Under the pieces are notes generated by a model. That model did no database searches and was not told the DNA's origin. It saw only the letters and a list, made by a program, of their open reading frames with translations. 64,000 nucleotides of DNA from Bifidobacterium criceti (GTDB taxonomy: Bacteria > Actinomycetota > Actinomycetes > Actinomycetales > Bifidobacteriaceae): the NCBI RefSeq assembly GCF_002286935.1, contig NZ_MVOH01000002.1, positions 1 through 64,000 of the forward strand, in the 5' to 3' direction. The position numbers and the translations under genes are program-made. Positions 34,776 to 42,686 of this stretch are shown piece by piece; the first letter of the stretch is position 1, and each line of letters starts with the position of its first letter.

Positions 34776-36091
34776 GCGCTCCTCCTTCGCGCCGTTTCCA
34801 TGATGCTGCCGGTCATGTCACCGAATGACAGGCGCGCACCAGGTTCCACATGTTCCCTATGGTCCCGCTGCAGTCGTCTTTCCTCGCCGTCGATGGTGAT
34901 CGACGTGCCGTTGAGGCTGCCCAGATCGGTGATCCAGATGGTTCCATCGTTGATTTCGATGCGTGCATGGCTTCGCGACATCGTCCCCGTCGTGTCCTTG
35001 ACCGTGACAGTGCCGTCGCCGTCCTCCACAGCAGTCGGTTTCCTGCCCACGACAATCGCCCCATGCGTCGGCAGACCTATCCGTGTACCATCCTCAAGAT
35101 ACATGATGAACGCACGTTCCTGCACCGTATCCACGACCGGTCGTTGCGGGAGATCGACATGTATGCCTCCTGAGAGTGGTCGCTGCTGATGTTGTGCCGC
35201 AGATGGCCTCGCCGGCAGATCGACTTCGGGGCGAGGCACCGCATGCCGCATCCGCTCCTGTCGACGTGGTGTCCGAGCTGGCATTGCAGGTGTCGACGCC
35301 ACAGGGGCCGGCACGGGCGCAGGCGCCGGGGCCGGAACGGGGGTGGAAACCTCGGCAACAGACACCGACGTTCCGGGAGCCGGCACAGCAAGCGGCTGCG
35401 GCACCGGAACGGCGGGCGCGGACGGCAACGTCTCTATGTTCGGAGCCGGCGCTGCAGGCGGTTCGATGCGTTCCGAGTGCCATTCACCCGACGGACTCCG
35501 GGAAGGCTGTTCCGGTACCATCCGCGGTTCCGGCACGGCATCCGTTTGCGTCCGTGACGTGAAAAGGACATCGAATGATGAGTCAAGCGGCGAGCCCACT
35601 GTGCTGATGTTGAGCAACAACGGGCGGTCGATATCCACTTGGACGAGGGATGCGATGCCGTCCGCCCAGTCCCGGCGCACCGCGGCCTTCGACGAAAACG
35701 CCGATGAGCACATCTCCGCAATGAGTCCAACACCGACCGCGCACGCGCAGAGCAGCAACATGCCGTATTTCTTCGCGATGAGCAACATGCCGGCCGGCAG
35801 CACACCGCCGGTGCGTGTCATCACACATTCCTCGCGCACGGTACGCGTGCCGGTGATGAGCTTGCCGACCGTCTCACCACGCGCGCCTTCCCAGATCATC
35901 ATCGTCAATACGAGCTCAACGGACACGATGACCGTCAATATCGCATCATGGCTCAGCAGATGGGTGGTGCTCGCAGCGACGACGAGCACAGCGAAGTCGA
36001 TCCAATTCGCCGCGATCTGTTTGCCACACGATGCAACCGCGTAGGTCTTCTCCTGCCGTTGTATGGACGATGCACCAATGACGACGCTCAT
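34772..36091 (-). CDS. RDD-FHA membrane protein coupled to eccC
   Basis: A 439-residue protein starting at 36091 (MSVVIGASSIQRQE) with GAGGAG upstream. Residues ~15-125 are an RDD domain with three hydrophobic segments; the hallmark EGARGETVGKLITGTRTV is present. A disordered linker very rich in Pro, Ala and Val covers about residues 180-320. The C-terminal ~100 residues are an FHA domain with GAIVVGRKP, TMSRSHARIEI and ITDLGSLNGTSITI, the residues that bind phosphothreonine. It overlaps both neighbours by 4 bp, so translation is coupled to eccC. Firmicute EssC motors carry FHA domains at their own N-terminus; this may be the split equivalent, probably read by a Ser/Thr kinase. Confidence 0.85.
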   Translation of the reverse strand: MSVVIGASSIQRQEKTYAVASCGKQIAANWIDFAVLVVAASTTHLLSHDAILTVIVSVELVLTMMIWEGARGETVGKLITGTRTVREECVMTRTGGVLPAGMLLIAKKYGMLLLCACAVGVGLIAEMCSSAFSSKAAVRRDWADGIASLVQVDIDRPLLLNISTVGSPLDSSFDVLFTSRTQTDAVPEPRMVPEQPSRSPSGEWHSERIEPPAAPAPNIETLPSAPAVPVPQPLAVPAPGTSVSVAEVSTPVPAPAPAPVPAPVASTPAMPARTPRRQERMRHAVPRPEVDLPARPSAAQHQQRPLSGGIHVDLPQRPVVDTVQERAFIMYLEDGTRIGLPTHGAIVVGRKPTAVEDGDGTVTVKDTTGTMSRSHARIEINDGTIWITDLGSLNGTSITIDGEERRLQRDHREHVEPGARLSFGDMTGSIMETARRRSA

Positions 36092-37242
36092 ACGACTCCT
36101 CTCAACCATTCCACGAGTCCCGCGGACAGGAACGCCGCGACCGGCGCAAGACACAGCGCCGCAAAGCAACATCCGTCCCCCAGCCGGGACAATGCCAGCG
36201 AATAGAACCCATTGTTCTGTGAAATCATGCCGAATCCCAACGCAAGTCCCACCACCGCACACACGCCGATGACCGCGAGCGCCATATGCGCCCCCATGTG
36301 TGGCAGCGCCTGCGGCATATGGGACACAAGCACACACAATGATGCGACCGCGGCGCCTCTCAGCAGGAAACGTTCGAACGGACGGCCGGATTGACGCGGT
36401 TTCAACGCCAGGTACAGGACGATTGCGATGCCTACGGTGAGGAACGTGACACGTTCCAGGGCGGCCGAATAATCGGCACATCCCGCGAGCGCGATGAAGG
36501 ACATGATGATGCATGCCGTGCAGCAGATTGTGCCTGCCGTGTATTGGGCGAGGAACCGTTGCATGTCCTCGTGCACGTCATCATCGGTGAGCATGCGCGC
36601 ATCTTCGGGGATGCTGCCGCGTACTGTCCAACGGCGTGTCATATATGTGCGCCACTGCACGAGATAGCGGTCAGGGACGCGCACGACGAGGTTGGCCATC
36701 ATTTGCGTGCCCCACATGCCCATTGCGATGCCGAACGCCGCAAGGATTGATGGGCGCACATCGAGGCAGATCGCCGTCGCGCAGCTGAGCGCCGCGAGCA
36801 GAAACACGATCATGCATACGCGCACCATGCCAATCAATTGCGGATGGGCGACGCGTGTCGACATGATTGCCGCTTCGATGCCTCCTGTACAGGCCATGCA
36901 GAACACGGCGATGATGGCTGGATGCGATGTGGGGATGAGTGCCGCCCCGCAAATGCCCGCGCACATCGCAAACCAGATGCCGGCACTCAGGTACCATGCG
37001 GCGGCATTATGCTCATGCCGTTTCAGGCAGCCAAGACATGCGACATCGGCGACGAGTGCCGCAAGCGTGAGACCTGCGACAATGCCACCTATGATGCCGA
37101 TGGCCGCACGCGTCTCCATTGCCGGAAACGAGTATGGCAGGATGGCGGCACCTGCCATAAGACCCATGATGATGGGCAAGGTCAGATGCACGCCATCCTG
37201 CCGCACCGCCTGTCGCGGATGTGAAAATGAGGAGACTGACAT
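36088..37242 (-). CDS. Polytopic membrane protein, EccD-like without ubiquitin domain
   Basis: A 384-residue protein with ten or eleven hydrophobic segments in two groups, separated by a roughly 60-residue charged loop (about residues 195-250, including RYLVQWRTYMTRRW and the acidic DDDVHEDMQR). This topology (membrane half, cytosolic loop, membrane half) matches the EccD channel protein encoded at 47267-48694, but the N-terminal ubiquitin-like domain is absent. I see no close sequence match, so the EccD relation is an inference from topology and context. It starts 9 bp after the previous gene without a clear binding site, which suggests translational coupling, and overlaps the RDD-FHA gene. 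Confidence 0.65.
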   Translation of the reverse strand: MSVSSFSHPRQAVRQDGVHLTLPIIMGLMAGAAILPYSFPAMETRAAIGIIGGIVAGLTLAALVADVACLGCLKRHEHNAAAWYLSAGIWFAMCAGICGAALIPTSHPAIIAVFCMACTGGIEAAIMSTRVAHPQLIGMVRVCMIVFLLAALSCATAICLDVRPSILAAFGIAMGMWGTQMMANLVVRVPDRYLVQWRTYMTRRWTVRGSIPEDARMLTDDDVHEDMQRFLAQYTAGTICCTACIIMSFIALAGCADYSAALERVTFLTVGIAIVLYLALKPRQSGRPFERFLLRGAAVASLCVLVSHMPQALPHMGAHMALAVIGVCAVVGLALGFGMISQNNGFYSLALSRLGDGCCFAALCLAPVAAFLSAGLVEWLRGVV

Positions 37243-37251
37243 GGGAGTGTG

Positions 37252-37665
37252 TCAGACGTCCTTACGCATGCCGGCTTCCATCGCCTGGAGCTTTGCCATG
37301 CTCTCCATTGCCTGCCGGTAATGCTGTTTCGTCTCTTCCTCTGGGTCCATCGCGTCGATCTCATCGCGGATCTTCGTCATGTTCTTGATGAGGTCCGCTC
37401 TCACTTCACGTGCCTCCGGCGACTTGTCGATGCCATTGAAGATGTCCATCTCACAGGTCTTGCCCAAATCGATGCGTGATTGCAGCGTCTGCCAGGCTTT
37501 TCCCATCTGGCCGGCGCGTCGTGCCTTGACGACTTCCTCATGGTGCTCGGCGAGACGGGGCTGGTTGTCCGCGTGGAGTTTGTCGAGTTCCGTACGTGCC
37601 TGTTTGAGTTCCTGCTGCGCTTGTTCGATTTGTTGCATGAATGCTTCGAATTCCACGGATGCCAT
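37252..37665 (-). CDS. Small coiled-coil protein of the T7SS operon
   Basis: A 137-residue soluble protein, almost wholly helical with heptad character in the first 45 residues (FMQQIEQAQQELKQARTELD). No signal peptide, WXG motif or YxxxD motif is visible, so it is more likely a cytosolic partner than a substrate. It sits between a large WXG-like protein and the EccD-like protein. A chaperone role for neighbouring substrates, as EspG has in mycobacteria, is conceivable but unsupported by similarity. AGAGGA precedes the ATG at 8 nt. Confidence 0.6.
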   Translation of the reverse strand: MASVEFEAFMQQIEQAQQELKQARTELDKLHADNQPRLAEHHEEVVKARRAGQMGKAWQTLQSRIDLGKTCEMDIFNGIDKSPEAREVRADLIKNMTKIRDEIDAMDPEEETKQHYRQAMESMAKLQAMEAGMRKDV

Positions 37666-37711
37666 CTATGTTTCCTCTCGTTATGCCAGTCGTTGCCTTA
37701 TCGGTGGGGAC

Positions 37712-39139
37712 TCAGCGCGCGCCAAAGACCGCGCCACCGGATTCCTCCTTCCTCTGGCCCCGCGTCCCGTCCAGAGCATCGTTGATACCCTCTTGCAATG
37801 AATCCCCGAAGTCCTCGATGGCATCCTGCCCACGATCGTAGAATTCGTTGTAGGTCTTCTGCCACGCATCGCCGCTCTCCCGCCGATTCTCCTGCCGTTG
37901 ATCGGTGATGCGGTAATTGGCTTCATTGCGGGCATCGTTGGCCGCCGTGCGGTCCGCAGAGCGCTGATCAAGGTTGTCTGCTATCCCATGCCCCCCAAAG
38001 GCATCGAACATGTCCGAGAGTCTGTCATCCACAAAATTGGCAGCTCCGGTTGTGACGTTGTTCCAGCCGCGCCGAATGTCCTGTCCGCGATCGGTGCCCC
38101 AGTCCCATACCGCTTGGCCAGCATCGTAGAGGACATTACCGCCCCATTGCTGTGCGTCACCAAGCGCACGCTGAACGCCCTGCGCGCCATCGAACAACCC
38201 ATTGCCGAGGAGCTGTCCGCCATCCACGAGAGTGTCACCGGCCCATTCGATGCCATCCCAGACTTTTTCGCCAAACTTGCCCAAGCCGTTCCCAAAACCT
38301 GACACCGCGTCTTTGAGACCGGCACCCGGATTCGTAATGAACGCGGCACCCTTGATCATGTTCTGCGTGGAAGCGCTCAGCGGTGCTCCGGATGTCAGGT
38401 TGCATTCGGACAGTGCGCTCATCGACTGGTCATACGCGGTACCGAAATGCGCAAGGCAGTTGGCGAAGGTCCTTGCCGTTGCCAGCATCTGCTGGAGTCG
38501 GTCGCTAACGGTCGTGATGAGGTTCGTGACGGCGTCAATCGCCTTATGGGTGTCCCACGCCCCCTTGAAGTAACCGATCACCGGAATCGAGATGTCCGCC
38601 AATACGCTTGCGAGCAGATTGGCGATCTCCTGCAATGTACTCATGATGAAGTCGAACGTGTCCTCGGCGAGTTTGGCGAGCTTCCGCATACCTTCCGCCC
38701 CTTCCTGGCAGGGCGCGACGCCGGCTTGCATCGCCTTCGCGAGCACATCGTTGTCTTTCTTGAACTCGTTGGATGCGTTGCCACTCCAGCTCGTGCCATC
38801 CCCCACGGCGTTGGAGACCGCTGTGATGGCGGATGCGGTCTGCGTCAGATTGGCCGCGAGCGCGTCCCAGCGTTCGGCGGTCGTCGTCATCGCATCCCAA
38901 TCGCCGCTGAATGGTTTCTTGATCCATTCATCGATTGGGCTGTAGCCGAACAGGCCTTCGAATATGCCGTCGACCGCCGAGATGATCGCACCTCCGAGTT
39001 GGATGCCGGATTGGATCCGCTCGTTCAGTTCGGAAACGGTTTTGGCGTCGCCTACGAGTTTGCGCAATGTTGACGAGCCGGTCGCCACTTGGGTGCCTCG
39101 TGCCGTCAATACGTTGGTGCTCAATGCAGGGGATGTCAT
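37712..39139 (-). CDS. Large WXG-like T7SS substrate candidate
   Basis: A 475-residue protein with AAGGA upstream of ATG 39139. Residues ~1-250 are helical and include GDGTSWSGNASNEFKKDNDV, in which W-S-G is a WXG turn between two long helices, as in WXG100 proteins; a longer helical bundle follows. Residues ~275-385 are rich in Gly, Trp and Asp in a repeating pattern (WDGIEWAGDTLVDGGQLLGN, then GAQGVQRALGDAQQWGGN), and a charged tail follows. There is no signal peptide, as expected for a T7SS client. The C-terminal half is the part likely to act outside the cell, but no toxin or enzyme motif is recognised. Confidence 0.65.
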   Translation of the reverse strand: MTSPALSTNVLTARGTQVATGSSTLRKLVGDAKTVSELNERIQSGIQLGGAIISAVDGIFEGLFGYSPIDEWIKKPFSGDWDAMTTTAERWDALAANLTQTASAITAVSNAVGDGTSWSGNASNEFKKDNDVLAKAMQAGVAPCQEGAEGMRKLAKLAEDTFDFIMSTLQEIANLLASVLADISIPVIGYFKGAWDTHKAIDAVTNLITTVSDRLQQMLATARTFANCLAHFGTAYDQSMSALSECNLTSGAPLSASTQNMIKGAAFITNPGAGLKDAVSGFGNGLGKFGEKVWDGIEWAGDTLVDGGQLLGNGLFDGAQGVQRALGDAQQWGGNVLYDAGQAVWDWGTDRGQDIRRGWNNVTTGAANFVDDRLSDMFDAFGGHGIADNLDQRSADRTAANDARNEANYRITDQRQENRRESGDAWQKTYNEFYDRGQDAIEDFGDSLQEGINDALDGTRGQRKEESGGAVFGAR

Positions 39140-39185
39140 GGTATGGTCCTTCTGTCCGTATATGTCTCGTTACCGCATCGTGTGT

Positions 39186-40508
39186 TCAGATTGCGGTGCT
39201 GATGCCTTCGCGCTCAGGAAGGCGCGTGATGTCTCGGTCAAGGAAGAGCGCCTGGAGCTCTTCGGGACTGCGTCCGAGGGGGTCGTTGCTGGCGATCTGT
39301 TCCCATGCGGCCGCCATGGCGTTCTGCTGTGCCTGCGCCCGTGCCGCGGCTGATTCGCCGACGCGCATGACAGCGTCATAATCACCGTCATTATCGAAGT
39401 CCACTGCGGCGAACTGGCTGTCGCCTTCCTCATAGACGCTGATCCGCGAATCAGCGGCCATGTCCGGCGTCATCGCGAGGTCATTGATGCCGTCATTGTT
39501 TGCGTCCAATGTGAAGGTGGACGCGTCCTTCGGCTGCATGCCGTCTGGCAACGGTATCGCCGTTGTGTCCGTATCGGTTTTACTCAAGCGAATCGAACCG
39601 TCCGCCTCCATGACCGCATGCGTGTTGCCATCGGTGAGGTTGAGCGAGTATTCATCCTGTGCGTCACCGCTGACGTCCAGCCCAATCGTATTGATGCCGT
39701 CGCGCGGATTGCCTGGACGCCCGTCGATTCCGGTTCCGTCCATGCCTGTCAGCCCGTCACTGTCTGTCTTGGTGGAGCCATCGGTTCCGGGTGCCGTACC
39801 GGCGCCACCATCCGCAGTGGATGCGTCTCGATCGGGTGGGATGGTTCCTGTACCCGGATTGACGCTGCCTGCTGTGCGGTCGTCGCCAGTGGAGCCGTCC
39901 TCCGCTCCCATGTCCGCACTGTCGTTGGCCGTCGGTGTTCCCGATGCCGTACCGGCTCCGGATGCATCCGCATCAATCGTTCCGGTGCCTTGTGACACGG
40001 ATCCTTCATACCGGTCGTCTTCCTGCGCATCATGGCCTGTACCACCGCCGGATGCGCCACCGCCGGCGTAGCCGCCTCCACCTGATCCTCCGGAGACGCC
40101 ACCGCCGACGGATCCACCGCCGCCACCGCCGACGGTACCGCCTGCACCGCCATTGCCGCCCTGGGGGTCTCCGAGCTCGTCAAGCTTGTCATCGATATCA
40201 TCGAGTTTGTCTTGAATGCTTTTCAGATACTCGATGATGGCGTTCTCATTGTTGGTGAAGTCCTGCTGGGCTCCGTTGATCGCACCCTGCAGATAGGTGA
40301 GCACCTGGCCGATATTGCTCAGGTACCCTGATGTGCATTCCTTGGCCGACATATACATCGGACGGAACATCTGCAGCACAAGGCCGAAATTCGGGTCCTC
40401 ATTCTGGTTGAATGCGCCTGTCGTCGCCATGAATTCATGTGAGGCCGAACCGTATTGTGCCTGCAACCCTTTCAGATCACTGCATTCAATGTTGATTACG
40501 TCTGCCAC
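39186..40508 (-). CDS. T7SS-linked protein with calcium-binding FG-GAP/dockerin-like repeats
   Basis: A 440-residue protein starting with GTG (40508) after AAGGA. Residues 1-115 are helical (SDLKGLQAQYGSASHEFMAT and a long helix to KLDELGD), resembling WXG-type or EspC-like N-termini. A Gly-rich linker (about 115-155) and a Ser/Thr/Asp/Gly-rich low-complexity stretch (to ~285) follow. The C-terminal ~150 residues carry two calcium-loop motifs, LDANNDGINDLAM and VDFDNDGDYDAVM (DxNxDGxxD type, as in dockerin, EF-hand-like and FG-GAP/VCBS repeats), separated by about 30 residues. It has no signal peptide. It is probably an exported surface or binding protein. Confidence 0.65.
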   Translation of the reverse strand: MADVINIECSDLKGLQAQYGSASHEFMATTGAFNQNEDPNFGLVLQMFRPMYMSAKECTSGYLSNIGQVLTYLQGAINGAQQDFTNNENAIIEYLKSIQDKLDDIDDKLDELGDPQGGNGGAGGTVGGGGGGSVGGGVSGGSGGGGYAGGGASGGGTGHDAQEDDRYEGSVSQGTGTIDADASGAGTASGTPTANDSADMGAEDGSTGDDRTAGSVNPGTGTIPPDRDASTADGGAGTAPGTDGSTKTDSDGLTGMDGTGIDGRPGNPRDGINTIGLDVSGDAQDEYSLNLTDGNTHAVMEADGSIRLSKTDTDTTAIPLPDGMQPKDASTFTLDANNDGINDLAMTPDMAADSRISVYEEGDSQFAAVDFDNDGDYDAVMRVGESAAARAQAQQNAMAAAWEQIASNDPLGRSPEELQALFLDRDITRLPEREGISTAI

Positions 40509-40563
40509 TATGCCACTTCCTTATCTTCCGGTGAGGGTCCGTTGATCATCGAGTTGAATGATC

Positions 40564-41016
40564 CTATGCCCGGTCTTGTTGGGCGATGAAGTCGAGAATC
40601 GTGTCATGGACGTCCACGATCGATGACATCAATGTTCCCGAAGACTGCTGCTGGTTGCTGATTGCATGCTCGTTCGCCTGCACCTCGAGGCTGAATGCCA
40701 GACTATCCACAGCCGAAGCGACTTTGGCCACTGCCGCCTGCTGATCCTGCTCGGTCGTCTCGAAGTCGACGATGATCTGTTCAAGTGCCTTCGCATAGTT
40801 CGACAGTGTCGTCTTGAGGTTCTCACGCGACTGCCGGTAGTTCTCATGCATCTGTTGAATCTGCTCGTCGAGATCCTGCCCGAAGAACTCCGGCGACGTA
40901 TGGGCAGCCGGCTGCCATCGCGCGTTCCGCGTACGGTCAATGTCCTCGCTGAGATGTTGCAGTTTGCGCACCATCTCGCGGTCCTGTTGCGGATCGATGT
41001 TGATTTCATCCACCAT
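40564..41016 (-). CDS. WXG-type helical protein (150 aa)
   Basis: A 150-residue, mostly helical protein that starts at 41016 with AAGGAG 9-10 nt upstream. It begins MVDEINIDPQQDREMVRKLQ, similar in style to the start of the 440-residue protein encoded next (MADVINIECSD). A long central helix contains YRQSRENLKTTLSNYAKALE. No strict WXG motif is seen; ARWQPAAHTSPEF may mark the turn. It fits the EspC/ESX-associated type of small T7SS protein and may pair with one of its larger neighbours. Confidence 0.6.
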   Translation of the reverse strand: MVDEINIDPQQDREMVRKLQHLSEDIDRTRNARWQPAAHTSPEFFGQDLDEQIQQMHENYRQSRENLKTTLSNYAKALEQIIVDFETTEQDQQAAVAKVASAVDSLAFSLEVQANEHAISNQQQSSGTLMSSIVDVHDTILDFIAQQDRA

Positions 41017-41060
41017 TGGTCATGCTCCTTCCATGTTGTGGGTGAAATGGTCGCCACCGG

Positions 41061-42626
41061 TCATGCATCTTCGGCGGTCCGGCGGTGGCCCGCCATGTTG
41101 CCGATCGGTGTCGGGCTGAACTCCTCATCATCTTCGATGACGGGCGCCACATAACCGAGCAGTTGTTTCTTCTTCTTGTCACCACCGGCGCCACCGGCCC
41201 CCGTGCCACCCATCATCGCGGGATTGGCGCGTCCGTTCGCGCCCGTGGCGGCATTTGTCGCTGCGGCGTTGTTCTGCAATCCCGCAGCAAGGCCTTGCGC
41301 GCCACGGATTGACGATGCTGGTGTGATTGTGGCCGTGACCGGATTGTTCGCATAGAACGAACCGACACCACCGGCGGCACCTACTGACCCCAGACTGCCA
41401 CCCATACCTGCGGCGCCCATGGTGGAGCCGGCCATAGCCGAGGACATTGCTCCTGCGCGTCCTGCGATGCCCGCCGCGGCGGCACCGGTGGCCGCTACAC
41501 CGGTGCCGGATGCGACCGAAGACAGATTCGATACGCCTTGCGTACTGTAGCTGTCGACGTCGACGCCTTTCGCATCGGTGCGCACCCATGCGTTCTTGTC
41601 GGGATCATACCGGTATGTACCGTTCTCATCCCATTCATACAGATAGTTGTCATCGTCATACTGGTAGTCGCCGTTGGAACCATTGGAACCGTTGACGCCA
41701 CCTGTATAGCGTCCGTCATATCCGGTCGAACCATTGGTACGGTGGGCACTGCCTTGCATCGATCCGGACGTGGCAGATCCTCCGGACGCGCCAGTTGCAT
41801 GCGACCCTCTCACCGCGGCGGAGCCACCCGTCGTGCCTCCGGAAGCATTCGCCGAAGTAGCTGACACCGAGACATTCGTATGTCCTCCACGGCTCGCCAC
41901 TGCGCCTGCGCCCACAGCCGCCGCGGCTGCAACTGCCGCCGCGCCACCTCCCCAAGATTGCGGATTATCGGAAGAGGACCCTCCCTGCCCTCCTCGCGGG
42001 ATATTAAAACGAGACCAATCTATTTCTATATTAACATTAAGAGGTATATCCACAACCGGAATCACCTCAGGCGCTTTCGGATCTGTATATCCAATGCTCT
42101 CCTGTATACTTTCATACTTTTCTCTCGCCTTATCCTCACGGTGGCTGGACATCAATTGAGAGATGAGATTCACACCGGCGATTCCCATGACACCCGTCAA
42201 CGTTCCCAGACCCGGTATCGCGACATTCAATGGCTCAGTAGTATCCATAATCTGTTGCTCCTGGGCTGCATTGAGCCGGTCCCCCGGCAACATAACCGCA
42301 TTAGCCTCATCTATACCGTTATTATATGCGCATATCGCTTGTCTTATATTTTTCACATACAGTTCATTTTTAGAACGGCCTGCATCTATTACATCCCTTA
42401 TCTTCATCGCCGTTTTATACATCCCACTCTGCGCAGCACACTTAAACACCCCAGGCTGCATCATCCATGAACACATGTTATCAATCCTCTCCCGCAGCAC
42501 CAGCAACATTGCCTGACAATTTTTCACATTGTCGACGATATCATCTTCATCCCAATGATCAGTTTGCGCAATTCTCGCAAGCCGACCCTCGTATGACCCC
42601 ACCGACGCTTCACCAAACTCTAACAT
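41061..42626 (-). CDS. Gly/Ala-rich T7SS-associated protein
   Basis: A protein of about 521 residues. AAAGGAG lies too close to the first ATG (42629), so the second (42626, MLEFGEASVGSYEGRLARIA) is preferred. Residues ~1-190 form a helical domain that includes EPLNVAIPGLGTLTGVMGIA. The rest is low-complexity Gly/Ala/Ser, with two short Tyr/Asp motifs (NGDYQYDDDNYLYEWDENGT), and ends in a conserved-looking charged tail KKKKQLLGYVAPVIEDDEEF. The N-terminal half is encoded by markedly AT-rich DNA, unlike the GC-rich 3' half. No signal peptide is present. It is probably a structural or secreted component; I recognise no family. Confidence 0.6.
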   Translation of the reverse strand: MLEFGEASVGSYEGRLARIAQTDHWDEDDIVDNVKNCQAMLLVLRERIDNMCSWMMQPGVFKCAAQSGMYKTAMKIRDVIDAGRSKNELYVKNIRQAICAYNNGIDEANAVMLPGDRLNAAQEQQIMDTTEPLNVAIPGLGTLTGVMGIAGVNLISQLMSSHREDKAREKYESIQESIGYTDPKAPEVIPVVDIPLNVNIEIDWSRFNIPRGGQGGSSSDNPQSWGGGAAAVAAAAAVGAGAVASRGGHTNVSVSATSANASGGTTGGSAAVRGSHATGASGGSATSGSMQGSAHRTNGSTGYDGRYTGGVNGSNGSNGDYQYDDDNYLYEWDENGTYRYDPDKNAWVRTDAKGVDVDSYSTQGVSNLSSVASGTGVAATGAAAAGIAGRAGAMSSAMAGSTMGAAGMGGSLGSVGAAGGVGSFYANNPVTATITPASSIRGAQGLAAGLQNNAAATNAATGANGRANPAMMGGTGAGGAGGDKKKKQLLGYVAPVIEDDEEFSPTPIGNMAGHRRTAEDA

Positions 42627-42686
42627 CATGCTCCTTTCATGGATTAATATACACAATAGTTTATAAAAAGCGATGACACGTTACTT

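Noticed and set aside
36088-37242. EccE identity for the 384-residue membrane protein
   Set aside because: EccE has two N-terminal membrane segments and a large periplasmic domain. This protein is hydrophobic throughout, with ten or more segments.
37712-39139. PE/PPE-type protein
   Set aside because: No Pro-Glu or Pro-Pro-Glu signature at the N-terminus. The WSG turn fits the WXG superfamily instead.
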